A DNA stretch of 7,355 nucleotides from Chloroflexota bacterium (GCA_030550075.1 JAUQQB010000135.1:1-7355), one strand, 5' to 3'. Positions 1 to 6,852 are shown, numbered from the stretch's first letter. Program-made: numbers and translations. The notes: a model not told the origin generated them from the sequence alone.

Positions 1-52
1 GGCGGCGGAGCCGCCCGCCGCCATCCCCTCCCCCTAATCTTCCGGCGCGGGG
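1..52 (-). other. GC-rich hairpin downstream of the GH42 gene
   Basis: This is the 52 bp following the GH42 stop codon. Bases 1-15 hold a 6-bp inverted repeat, GGCGGC (1-6) and GCCGCC (10-15), with a 3-base loop. Read on the minus strand it lies about 38 nt past the stop, where a transcript end would be expected. A terminator needs a U-tract beyond the hairpin, and that would fall outside the window, so termination cannot be claimed. Confidence 0.3.
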
Positions 53-2083
53 TTAGGATAGGAAAATCCGGGCCTCTCGCGGCCCCAATTCTATCTCTCC
101 CTCCGGTTGTTCTCCGCTAACGATGTCTGTGGTTGGGGCGGGGAGGGAGACCCGGACCGGTTTCTCGCTGTGGTTCAGCAGGAACAGCACCCGGCCCCAG
201 GGGCCCACCCGAACCTTCGCCTCCACTCCTTCCGGTGTTACCAGAGGGGGACGAATCCCCAGTCGGGGCAGCAGCCAGTCCATCAGCGGGCCGTAGAATT
301 CCGCGCCCGCCAGGACGCCCACATAAAGGGCCCGGCCCCGGCCCACTTCCGCGATGGTCGCGGCGGGCCTTCCGGCGTAGAAGTCCTCCTCGTAGACCGC
401 CAATGGCCGGGCACCGGTCGGCTGGAGCACTTCCATCCACAGGGATACAGGAGCAGAGTCGGTAGGCCCATCTACAAACCGCACCCGGTTGCGGCGGTCC
501 GGCGGCAGAGAGTCAAACTCTTCAACGACCACTCTCAGCAGGTCAGCCAGATGGCCAGGGGGCTGACCCGGAACCCGCCCATATTCGTCCTTGAAGCCCG
601 TCCGGGCGGTGGCGATGAGGGTCCCACCACCCTGGACGTAGTCCATCAGCCGCCGGGCCAGTTCGGGACCGACCAGATTCAGCGCCGGGAGAATGACCAG
701 TTTGTAGGACGAGAGGTCAGTCTCCGGGGCGGCCCGCAGGATGTGCACGGGGATGTTGCGGGCCCAGAGGGCCTCATACGGCCCCATTAGCGCCCGCCGG
801 AATGTCTCGTCATCGGCCAGGTCGCGGTTGTGGGGCTGGATGTCCAGCGACCAGCGGGAGGCGTAGTCGTGCAGGATGGCGACCTCCGCCGGGGGGACGC
901 TCCCTTCCAGATAGGGGGCCAGGCGCCGGAGAATCTGACCAATCCGGCGGGCTTCCTCGTACCCCCGCGTCGGACGGTTGCTGTAGTCCAGGAGGCCAGA
1001 GTGATAGATTTCGGCGCCTCGTGTCGTTGCCCGCCAGGCGAAGTAGAGGACGCCGTCGGCCCCGTGGGCCACCGCCTGCCAGACCTTCAGACCGACCTCG
1101 CCGGGGCGGAAGACCGGGTTGTAGGGTGCCCAGTTCACCTGGCTGACCTGCTGCTCCATCACCCAGTAGTTGCGGACCTTCATCCCCCGATAGAGGTCAT
1201 GGGTCGCCGCGACGAGGGCCGGCGTGGCCCCGTAAAAGTGATAATTGTCCCAGGAGACGAAGTCCAGCGGGGCCGCCAGGTCGTAAAAATCCAGTTCCCG
1301 CGAATGGAAGGGCATGTAGTTGTGGGTGATGAACTGCGCCGGGGCGTGCTCCCGGAGGATGTCTATCTGCAACTGCTGATACCGGCGGAAAGAGTCGGTA
1401 CCGAAGCGGAAGAAGTCCAGCAGGTGCGCCGGGTTGTGCTCCGCTGGCGCGGCCCAGGGGAGGGGAATCTCGTCCCACGAACGGTAGAGGGCGGACCAGA
1501 AGACGGTCCCCCAGGCCTCGTTGAGGGCGTCCAGGGAGCCATAGCGCTCCCGCAGCCACTCCCGGAAGCGGGCCGCGCAGACGTCGCAGTAGCAGCGGCC
1601 TGTGTCGTGGCAGCCGAACTCGTTGTCTATCTGCCAACCGACCACCCGCTCGTCGCCGCCATAGCGCCGGGCCAGCGCGGTGACAATGCGGCGGGTGTAT
1701 TCTTGATAGATGGGACTGTTGGGGCAGTAGTGGCGGCGGCTCCCGGCATGGCGGACCCGGCGGTACATATCCACGGGGAGGATTTCGGGGTGGGCCGTCG
1801 TCAGCCAGGGGGGTGGGACAGCCGTCGGCGTGCCCAGGACGATGTGCAGGCCGTGCCGGTGGAGCACTTCTATGGCCCGGTCCAGCCAGCCCCAATCGTA
1901 CTGGCCTTCGGTCGGCTCCATGCGGGCCCAGGCGAACTCGCCGATGCGGACAACGTTAAGGCCCGCCTCCTGCATCCGGCGGGCATCCTCTTCCCAGAAG
2001 GATTCGGGACGATGTTCTGGGTAGTAGTCGCAGCCGTAGTAGAACATAGGGCGCTCGCTTGGGATTGGGATGGGCGTATTCAA
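53..2083 (-). CDS. Beta-galactosidase, glycoside hydrolase family 42
   Basis: Hydrolyses terminal beta-D-galactosyl units from galactosides. No signal peptide or membrane segment is visible, so it should act in the cytoplasm on imported substrate. Numbered from the TTG start, the barrel covers about residues 14-390. The acid/base is Glu155 in WQIDNEFG and the nucleophile is Glu310 in VMEQQ. Cys120, Cys164, Cys166 and Cys169 match the zinc cluster of the Thermus A4 enzyme: all four, and Glu155, are shifted by a constant 14 residues from the A4 numbers as I recall them. The trimerisation domain spans about 398-605 and the small C-terminal domain about 613-676. The 676-aa length is normal. The start is uncertain: TTG at 2083 gives the longest frame, but ATG at 2047 begins MFYYGCDYYPEH, where most family members begin. 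Neither has a clear Shine-Dalgarno. It is last in the locus, 227 bp behind the permease gene, with its own probable promoter. The family is very sure; the exact galactoside is unknown. Confidence 0.95.
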   Translation of the reverse strand: MNTPIPIPSERPMFYYGCDYYPEHRPESFWEEDARRMQEAGLNVVRIGEFAWARMEPTEGQYDWGWLDRAIEVLHRHGLHIVLGTPTAVPPPWLTTAHPEILPVDMYRRVRHAGSRRHYCPNSPIYQEYTRRIVTALARRYGGDERVVGWQIDNEFGCHDTGRCYCDVCAARFREWLRERYGSLDALNEAWGTVFWSALYRSWDEIPLPWAAPAEHNPAHLLDFFRFGTDSFRRYQQLQIDILREHAPAQFITHNYMPFHSRELDFYDLAAPLDFVSWDNYHFYGATPALVAATHDLYRGMKVRNYWVMEQQVSQVNWAPYNPVFRPGEVGLKVWQAVAHGADGVLYFAWRATTRGAEIYHSGLLDYSNRPTRGYEEARRIGQILRRLAPYLEGSVPPAEVAILHDYASRWSLDIQPHNRDLADDETFRRALMGPYEALWARNIPVHILRAAPETDLSSYKLVILPALNLVGPELARRLMDYVQGGGTLIATARTGFKDEYGRVPGQPPGHLADLLRVVVEEFDSLPPDRRNRVRFVDGPTDSAPVSLWMEVLQPTGARPLAVYEEDFYAGRPAATIAEVGRGRALYVGVLAGAEFYGPLMDWLLPRLGIRPPLVTPEGVEAKVRVGPWGRVLFLLNHSEKPVRVSLPAPTTDIVSGEQPEGEIELGPREARIFLS

Positions 2084-2099
2084 CTTTGTCGGGAGCGGG

Positions 2100-2129
2100 A
2101 CGCAGATTAACGCAGATGTGCGCAGAAAG
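2100..2129. repeat. Three tandem 10-bp repeats ahead of the GH42 gene
   Basis: Three consecutive 10-bp units, ACGCAGATTA, ACGCAGATGT and GCGCAGAAAG, share the core CGCAGA at exact 10-bp spacing. The array ends 16 bp upstream of the TTG start of the GH42 gene, inside its probable 5' leader. A 10-bp period places each unit on the same face of the helix. Similar CGCAGATTAA strings occur as intergenic repeats in environmental bacteria, so this may be repeat debris instead of a protein-binding site. Confidence 0.6.
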
Positions 2130-2170
2130 CGGAGGCCATAAAATCCCCTCAGCGCTATTTCCGAGAAGGT

Positions 2171-2198
2171 ATTATACCAGCATCGGTGACAGCGACAA
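2171..2198 (-). promoter_or_regulatory. Probable sigma-70 promoter for the GH42 gene
   Basis: The minus strand carries a perfect -10 TATAAT at 2176-2171 preceded by TGG, giving an extended -10. A -35 candidate, TTGTCG at 2198-2193, matches the consensus at 4 of 6 bases with a 16-bp spacer. The start point would be near 2164, about 80 nt before the TTG start and 117 nt before the internal ATG. The same nine-base TGGTATAAT occurs in the promoter ahead of the LacI gene. No LacI-type operator is visible beside this promoter. Confidence 0.6.
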
Positions 2199-2240
2199 AG
2201 TTGTGGCTTTCTGGGAATTGCCGGGGTTCAGGAGTACCAC

Positions 2241-2264
2241 GCCCGCAAATATTATGGCGCGGGC
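2241..2264. repeat. Inverted repeat with AT-rich loop
   Basis: GCCCGC (2241-2246) and GCGGGC (2259-2264) form a 6-bp inverted repeat around a 12-base loop that is mostly AT. It is the second of two hairpins between the permease stop and the GH42 promoter. No U-tract follows on the minus strand, so it is not a standard intrinsic terminator. Confidence 0.35.
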
Positions 2265-2281
2265 TGTTTGGCCTGTATCCT

Positions 2282-2299
2282 GCAGGCCTGATGGCCTGC
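2282..2299. repeat. 7-bp perfect hairpin just after the inner permease gene
   Basis: GCAGGCC (2282-2288) and GGCCTGC (2293-2299) form a perfect 7-bp stem with a 4-base loop, 11 bp past the permease stop codon. A third copy of the arm, GGCCTG at 2270-2275, could pair with the first arm instead, so two exclusive hairpins are possible. There is no U-tract. It may protect the 3' end of the transporter transcript or be one copy of a dispersed palindromic repeat. Confidence 0.5.
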
Positions 2300-2310
2300 G
2301 CTACACCGGG

Positions 2311-3150
2311 TTATTTTGTGGCCCCCAGAGTCAATCCCTCAATGAAGTACCGCTGGAGGAAGATGAAGACAATCACCGTCGGGATGGTCGCCAGGAGGGC
2401 GCCTGCCACAATGACGGTCCAATCGGTCACGTACTGGCCCTGGAGGGTCGCCAGACCAGCCGTCACCGGCTTCAGGCTGTCGCTGCGCAGGAGAATGATG
2501 GCCCAGAGATAATCGTTGAAAATCCAGGTGAACTCCAGCGTTGCCAGGGCGGCCAGGGCGGGGAGCGTCAGCGGCATCATCATCTGCCACCAGATGCGGA
2601 ACTCGCTGCAGCCGTCCATGCGGGCCGCTTCCAGAATTTCGCCGGGAACGGTGCGCATATAGTTGCGCAGGAGGAAGGTGCAAAAACCCAGTTGGAAGGC
2701 CGTGTGGAAGGCGATCAGCCCCCAGTACGTGTCGTAGAGCCCCAACGCGTTGGTCAGGCGGAAGACCGGCAGCATCAGGACCTGGAAGGGGAGCATCGTC
2801 CCGCCGACGTAGAGAAAATACAATGCCCGATTCCCCAGAAAGCGAAAACGGGCCAGGGCGTAGGCGGAGAGGGAAGAAAAGAGCAGCGTCAGGACCAGAG
2901 AGGGGATGGTGATGATGAAACTGTTGGGCAGGTAACGGCTCAAACCGCCCCGGACCCATGCCTCCCGGTAACTGTTCAGGGAAATCGTTTTGGGCAGCGA
3001 GAAGAAGCCGCGAATCATGATGTCGTCGTAGGAGCGAAAAGAGGTCAGGATGGCCTGCCCGAAGGGGACCAGCCAGAGCAGGGTGACGATGACCAGCAGG
3101 ATGTACCCGGCGGTGCGCCAGGGGGAGCGAAAGAATTGCCGCGCGCTCAT
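2311..3150 (-). CDS. Carbohydrate ABC transporter permease, MalG/UgpE type
   Basis: One of the two membrane subunits of a carbohydrate importer of the CUT1 class. The 279-aa protein has about six hydrophobic segments (near residues 15-37, 77-99, 110-131, 143-161, 196-216 and 246-266). The cytoplasmic EAA loop that docks the ATPase is at about 171-198, reading EILEAARMDG and followed by a conserved proline. FNDYLW near 211 and the C-terminal RYFIEGLTLGATK are typical of the MalG-like partner. The ATG at 3150 lies 2 bp past the stop of the other permease gene, and its GGAG ribosome site (3162-3159, 8-nt spacing) sits inside the end of that gene, so the two are almost certainly translationally linked. 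The imported sugar cannot be read from this sequence. Confidence 0.95.
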   Translation of the reverse strand: MSARQFFRSPWRTAGYILLVIVTLLWLVPFGQAILTSFRSYDDIMIRGFFSLPKTISLNSYREAWVRGGLSRYLPNSFIITIPSLVLTLLFSSLSAYALARFRFLGNRALYFLYVGGTMLPFQVLMLPVFRLTNALGLYDTYWGLIAFHTAFQLGFCTFLLRNYMRTVPGEILEAARMDGCSEFRIWWQMMMPLTLPALAALATLEFTWIFNDYLWAIILLRSDSLKPVTAGLATLQGQYVTDWTVIVAGALLATIPTVIVFIFLQRYFIEGLTLGATK

Positions 3151-3152
3151 CG

Positions 3153-4037
3153 CTAATACTCCATTTCCGTCTGCAGGACCCGCCAGAGGTAAATGAATAT
3201 GAAAACCGCGCTGAGAAGGAAAAGGATGACCGAAATCGCGGCGCCGTAGCCCATTTTGTAGTTGTTAAAGGCCTCAATGTACATGAAGTTAGCCAGGACG
3301 CTGGAGGAATAGTACGGCCCTCCCCGGGTCATCACCGAGACCAGGTCAAACGCGCGCAGGGAGTCAATGATGCTGATGACGACCACTACGACGGTGACCG
3401 GAGCCAGGAGGGGGAGGATGACGTGACGGATGGTCTGCCACTGGTTGCAACCGTCCACCCGGGAGGCATCCACCAATGTGGGGTCAATCCCCTGCAGGCC
3501 GGCCAGGTAGAGAATCATCACGTACCCCACCTGCCGCCAGACGCCGACGGCGATGATGGCCCACATTACCAGTCGGCGGTCGCTGAGCCAGCCCTTCGCC
3601 AGCATGTCCAGGCCGAGGGCCCGGAAGGTCTCGTTGATCAGCCCCTTGGCCGGGTGGTACATCCAGGACCAGATGAGCCCGCAGACGACCAGGGAGAGGA
3701 CCATAGGGGAGTAGAAGGAGGTCTTGAAGAACTTGGCCCCCGGGATGTTCCGGTTGAGCACCAGTGCCAGGGCCAGCCCGGCCACTACCGGGATGGTGAT
3801 AAAGCAGAGCATCCATTTGAGGTTGTTCGTCAGGGAGATGTAGAAGACGGGGTCCCGGAAGAGTTTCTGATAATTGCGCCAGCCGATAATGGCAGGGGAA
3901 GAAACGCCGTCCCAGTTGGTAAAACTCAGGTATATCGTGTAGAGCATCGGCCCGATGACCCAGATCAGGTAGAGGATGAGGGGGCCGATGAGAAAGAGAT
4001 AGGGCGTCAGGCGGGAACGGAATGCTTTCAGGCTCAT
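3153..4037 (-). CDS. Carbohydrate ABC transporter permease, MalF/UgpA type
   Basis: The other membrane subunit of the same importer, 294 aa. About six membrane segments are visible (near residues 14-36, 73-95, 108-128, 157-179, 211-232 and 264-287), matching the short MalF-like form that lacks the large periplasmic loop of E. coli MalF. The EAA-type loop at about 189-214 reads VDASRVDG and then RHVILPLLAP. The stretch from GGPYYSSS (239-246) through the segment around MGYGAA (262-267) is typical of this subunit. The ATG at 4037 has a good AGGAG site (4048-4044) at 6-nt spacing, which supports the start. A strong stem-loop separates it from the upstream binding-protein gene, and the MalG-type gene follows after 2 bp. 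The family is very sure; the substrate is unknown. Confidence 0.95.
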   Translation of the reverse strand: MSLKAFRSRLTPYLFLIGPLILYLIWVIGPMLYTIYLSFTNWDGVSSPAIIGWRNYQKLFRDPVFYISLTNNLKWMLCFITIPVVAGLALALVLNRNIPGAKFFKTSFYSPMVLSLVVCGLIWSWMYHPAKGLINETFRALGLDMLAKGWLSDRRLVMWAIIAVGVWRQVGYVMILYLAGLQGIDPTLVDASRVDGCNQWQTIRHVILPLLAPVTVVVVVISIIDSLRAFDLVSVMTRGGPYYSSSVLANFMYIEAFNNYKMGYGAAISVILFLLSAVFIFIYLWRVLQTEMEY

Positions 4038-4063
4038 CCGACGCTCCTGTAAACAGGGAAAGG

Positions 4064-4096
4064 TTTGGGGCGGCGGCCTTTGGCCGCCGCCCCAAA
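4064..4096 (-). promoter_or_regulatory. Perfect 15-bp stem-loop between binding-protein and permease genes
   Basis: Arms at 4064-4078 and 4082-4096 are perfectly complementary over 15 bp, with a 3-base loop. The stem has a GC-rich core closed by three A-T pairs. It lies 13 bp past the binding-protein stop and 26 bp before the permease start, and no U-run long enough for an intrinsic terminator follows. In related sugar operons, structures at this place protect the upstream message or stop part of the transcription so that binding protein exceeds permease. That role is inferred here. Confidence 0.75.
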
Positions 4097-4109
4097 GCCC
4101 TCTCTTCGG

Positions 4110-5435
4110 CTACTGCCCGGAGAAGATTTCCTGCCGGGCGGCTTCCAGGCGGGCCAGGATGTCGTCAATGGCGCCAGGGTTATCCCAGAACTCCAGGAAA
4201 CCGGCCATACCCTTCTCGGCCATCTCCGGGGTGGTGTCCCGGTCGTAGAACTGGGAGACATAATCGGCGCCCTGGATCAGTTCCAGGCCCTTCAACTGCA
4301 TCGGGGTGAACTTGCTGGTATCCACCCCCATGTTGGTCGGCAGCCGTCCCAGGGTGTCGGCGAAGTACTGCTGCGCTTTCACCGAACCCAGGAAGGCCAG
4401 GAACAGTTTCGCCTCCTCCGGATGCTGGGAGTTGGCGGCGATGAAGAAACCGTCCGTGGGCGCCTCTTCGCCGATGGGCATCTTGGGGTCAATGATGGGG
4501 AAGCGGAAGAAGTCCAGGTTGCCCTCCAGTTCGTCCGGGTAACTATCCCGGAGGAAATCGCCCATCAGGTACATGGCCGCCTTGCCCTCAATCATAAACT
4601 GGAGCGCCTCGGACCAACTGTAGGCGGCGGCGTTCTCCAGGAAGTAGCCATTCTGAATGAGCGGCGCCCAGTAGTCGGTGAATACCCGCTTGACGCGCGG
4701 GTCGTCGTACCGCTCCTTGCCCAGCATCAGGTTGATGTGAAACTCGGGGCCGTTCACCCGCATGTTCAGATAGTCAAACCAGCCGGCCGCCGTCCAGGGG
4801 TACTTGGTGCCAATGGTGATGGGGGTGATGCCGTTCTGCTTGAGGGTCGCGCAGACCTGGAGGAACTCGTCCCACGTCTGCGGGGGCTTCAGGCCGTACT
4901 GGTCAAAGATGTCCTTGCGGTAATAGACGGCCCACCAGTACCAACTTGCCGGGAGGAAGTACTGCTTGTCGTTCACCGTGCTGAGGGCCCGGAAGCCCTT
5001 GGGGTAACTCTCGTTCCACCCCTCCTTCGCCCAGACGTCGCTGATGTCCATAATCAGGCCCTTGTCAATGAAGAAGCGGGCCCGGTTCCCGGCGAACCAG
5101 GTCATCACGTCCGGCGGGGTGGAGGCGGTGAGGTAGGCCCGAATCGCCTGCTTGAAGTCCTCGTGGGCGATGGTGCTGTGGACGACGTCAATATCGGGGT
5201 GTTCCTCCTCAAACATCTTCACGAGGGCGGCGTCGGCCTCCCGGGGAGCGGGGTCGCTCATGTAGGAGTTGTAGATGACGATGCGCTTCTCCACCGGCTT
5301 CTCCACGGTGACCTGCACCGTCTCCCGCACCGGCACGGTCCGCTCCACGGTCACCGTCACCGTCTGCGGAGCGCATGCAACGACAAGGGTCAGGGTGGTA
5401 ACCAGGGCCAGCAGGGTCAGCAGATACCGTTTCAT
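4110..5435 (-). CDS. Sugar-binding lipoprotein of an ABC importer (solute-binding family 1, UgpB/MalE-like)
   Basis: Captures the sugar outside the membrane and delivers it to the two permeases encoded downstream. The 441-aa protein starts with a lipoprotein signal: Lys-Arg, a hydrophobic run, and a lipobox VVAC with Cys21 as the lipidated residue. Residues 22-50 form a Val/Thr/Glu-rich linker with TVTVTV and VTVEKPVEK, a tether style common in Chloroflexota. The mature fold begins near residue 51. Aromatic WYWWAVYYRKD (165-175) followed by TWDEFL (187-192), and EGKAAMYLMGDF (283-294), are family hallmarks; the aromatic cluster suits sugar stacking. The ATG at 5435 has a strong AGGAGG site (5449-5444) with 8-nt spacing. 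It lies 157 bp behind the LacI-family gene with no convincing promoter between, suggesting co-transcription. The ligand cannot be told from sequence alone. Confidence 0.95.
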   Translation of the reverse strand: MKRYLLTLLALVTTLTLVVACAPQTVTVTVERTVPVRETVQVTVEKPVEKRIVIYNSYMSDPAPREADAALVKMFEEEHPDIDVVHSTIAHEDFKQAIRAYLTASTPPDVMTWFAGNRARFFIDKGLIMDISDVWAKEGWNESYPKGFRALSTVNDKQYFLPASWYWWAVYYRKDIFDQYGLKPPQTWDEFLQVCATLKQNGITPITIGTKYPWTAAGWFDYLNMRVNGPEFHINLMLGKERYDDPRVKRVFTDYWAPLIQNGYFLENAAAYSWSEALQFMIEGKAAMYLMGDFLRDSYPDELEGNLDFFRFPIIDPKMPIGEEAPTDGFFIAANSQHPEEAKLFLAFLGSVKAQQYFADTLGRLPTNMGVDTSKFTPMQLKGLELIQGADYVSQFYDRDTTPEMAEKGMAGFLEFWDNPGAIDDILARLEAARQEIFSGQ

Positions 5436-5592
5436 GGCACTCTCCTCCTATCTGCTTTTGGGGGAAATAACGGTAAGTTTGAGTTGGTGAGCGGGAACGG
5501 CAGTTCGTCCGATAGGCACCTCCTTTCGTCACTCGTGGAACTCCTCTCATAGCGGCGAGGCCGCCTTGATAAAATCCGCTGTATTTACCTCG
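5436..5592 (-). other. Untranslated leader between repressor and binding-protein genes
   Basis: This 157-bp gap contains no convincing promoter in the minus direction. Three things are visible. A 5-bp GC hairpin lies at 5552-5564, about 28 nt past the repressor stop. A full-length Shine-Dalgarno match, AAAGGAGGTG, lies at 5526-5517 with no usable start codon at normal spacing. A weak half-operator-like GTGAGCGGGAAC lies at plus-strand 5487-5498. The true ribosome site of the binding-protein gene closes the gap. Confidence 0.45.
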
Positions 5593-6603
5593 TTACCGTG
5601 CCGCACAGGAGGCCCGCTCCACAATGCGGGCCGGCAGGAGCAACCGTTCCGGTATCGGGTTGGGCTGGCGAATTGCGGTGATGAGGAGACGGGCTGCCTG
5701 TTCGCCCAGTTCCGTCATCGGCTGGCGGAGGGTGGTCAGGGGAGGGTCAAAGTAGGAAGCCAGTGGGATGTCGTCAAAGCCAATCACCGAGACGTCGCGC
5801 GGAACCTGCAGGCCTGCTTCCCGCAACGCCCGAATTGCGCCGATGGCCATCTGGTCATTCTGGGCGAAGACGGCGGTGAAGGTCACGCCGGCCTCCAGCA
5901 GAGAGCAGATAGCCCGATAGCCGGAGAGGGCGGACCAATCGCCGCTGACAACCCGGCGGTCGTCCACGAGAAGCCCGTTCTCCTCCAGAGCCCGGCAGTA
6001 ACCGTTCAGCCGGTCGCTCACGCATTCCTCGTTGGGCGGTCCGGTGACCGTCGCGATGGCGGTATGCCCCAGTCCCAGCAGATAGCGGGTGGCCTGAAAG
6101 CCGCCGTCCAGATCGTCGCAGCGGACCGAAGAGACCGGTTCGCCCCGCGAAGTATTGCCCAGATAGATGACCGGTGTACCGTTTTCAATGAGGGGAAAGA
6201 GATAGCGGAAACGGCCATCGGCATAGGGGTTGAAGACCATCAGACCGTCCACCTGGCGGTGGAGAAATTCCTCCAACAGGGACTCCACTTCCCGTTCGGT
6301 GGGGGCGCTACCGGTGAGGATGAAGTAGCCCTGGCGGCGGGCCTCGGCCTGCGCGCCTTCAATGATACTGGCGAAGGTAAAATCGGTGAGGCTGGGGGAG
6401 ATACAGCCGAGGGTACAGGTATGCCCGCGCACCATACTGCGGGCGACCGCGTTGGGGCGGTAGTTCAGTTCCTCTATGGCGGCCAGCACCCGCTCCCGGG
6501 TCTCCGGCCGGACCTCGCCCTTGTTGTTGAGGACGCGCGAGACCGTCTGGCGGGATACGCCGGCTCGCCGGGCGACGTCCTGAATGGTCGGCCTGGAGTG
6601 CAT
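5593..6603 (-). CDS. LacI-family transcriptional repressor
   Basis: Binds DNA as a dimer and responds to a sugar, most likely controlling this locus and itself. From ATG at 6603 the protein is 336 aa, normal for the family. The helix-turn-helix is at 6-25 (TIQDVARRAGVSRQTVSRVL) and the hinge helix region at about 49-60 (RPNAVARSMVRG). The periplasmic-binding-protein-like effector domain fills the rest, with NDQMAIGA (249-256), GFDD (275-278) and then TTLRQP. In the recognition helix Arg18 and Gln19 occupy the places of LacI Tyr17 and Gln18. The frame stays open to a GTG at 6645, but those 14 codons are the operator repeats read as protein and lie upstream of the predicted transcript start, so I reject that start. 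ATG 6603 follows eight C bases; GGGGG at 6616-6612, 8 nt away, is the only ribosome-site candidate. The effector is unknown. Confidence 0.95.
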   Translation of the reverse strand: MHSRPTIQDVARRAGVSRQTVSRVLNNKGEVRPETRERVLAAIEELNYRPNAVARSMVRGHTCTLGCISPSLTDFTFASIIEGAQAEARRQGYFILTGSAPTEREVESLLEEFLHRQVDGLMVFNPYADGRFRYLFPLIENGTPVIYLGNTSRGEPVSSVRCDDLDGGFQATRYLLGLGHTAIATVTGPPNEECVSDRLNGYCRALEENGLLVDDRRVVSGDWSALSGYRAICSLLEAGVTFTAVFAQNDQMAIGAIRALREAGLQVPRDVSVIGFDDIPLASYFDPPLTTLRQPMTELGEQAARLLITAIRQPNPIPERLLLPARIVERASCAAR

Positions 6604-6621
6604 GGGGGGGGCCCCCGGGGT

Positions 6622-6645
6622 GTGAACGTTCACGTGAGCGTTCAC
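6622..6645. promoter_or_regulatory. Two abutting LacI-family operators over the repressor start site
   Basis: GTGAACGTTCAC (6622-6633) is a perfect 12-bp palindrome with the central CG typical of LacI-family operators. It is followed with no gap by GTGAGCGTTCAC (6634-6645), identical except at one base. The junction creates CACGTG, so the whole 24 bp is also a near-perfect palindrome. The pair abuts the -10 box at 6646 and covers the predicted transcript start near 6639. Occupancy should block RNA polymerase directly, which implies autorepression by the adjacent gene product. Confidence 0.85.
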
Positions 6646-6674
6646 ATTATACCATTTTCTCCGGGGGTTGTCAA
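6646..6674 (-). promoter_or_regulatory. Consensus sigma-70 promoter for the repressor and probably the transporter genes
   Basis: On the minus strand TTGACA (6674-6669) and TATAAT (6651-6646) both match the consensus at 6 of 6 bases with the ideal 17-bp spacer, and TGG before the -10 adds an extended -10 element. The predicted start is near 6639, inside the tandem operators, leaving a leader of about 36 nt before ATG 6603. An unregulated promoter this close to ideal would be very strong, which fits tight repression. Confidence 0.9.
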
Positions 6675-6710
6675 GGGGAAAAATGGGTGTGTCCCAAGTG
6701 TGTCGGGCCA

Positions 6711-6745
6711 GGCTGCGGCAGCCGGAGCGCTGATTGGAAATCAGC
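6711..6745. repeat. Paired small hairpins at the left end of the repeat block
   Basis: Two adjacent hairpins stand here: GGCTG (6711-6715) with CAGCC (6719-6723), then GCTGATT (6729-6735) with AATCAGC (6739-6745) around a 3-base loop. Flanking GAGCGC (6725-6730) and GCGCTC (6754-6759) can close a larger structure over the second. The GCTGATTGGAAATCAGC form resembles a dispersed palindromic intergenic repeat. Confidence 0.6.
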
Positions 6746-6852
6746 CTTTTGGGGCGCTCTGGTTGCTTCGCCTCGGCGCGAGCGCACTCGGCGCGTGGCG
6801 CTGCGCTCGCAACAAGCGCCGGACGTCAGCCTTCGCTGACACCTGGCATTCG

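Noticed and set aside
830..2110. Long plus-strand open frame opposite the GH42 gene
   Set aside because: It is antisense to a clearly coding GH42 gene with all catalytic and zinc residues; high GC codon bias leaves the complementary frame open. Its protein shows no family motif.
2282..2299. Intrinsic terminator after the permease gene
   Set aside because: The 7-bp stem is real but no U-tract follows on the minus strand.
5487..5498. Operator-like GTGAGCGGGAAC ahead of the binding-protein gene
   Set aside because: It matches the second operator at only 9 of 12 bases and has lost the dyad symmetry; no promoter lies beside it.
5209..5550. 113-codon minus-strand frame starting in the leader and overlapping the binding-protein gene
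   Set aside because: It is out of frame with the binding protein for most of its length, becomes Arg/Gly-rich, and its ATG at 5550 has no ribosome site.
4065..5552. 495-codon plus-strand open frame opposite the binding-protein gene
   Set aside because: It covers the binding-protein gene in antisense and has the His/Gly/Val-rich composition of a complement frame, with no recognisable domain.
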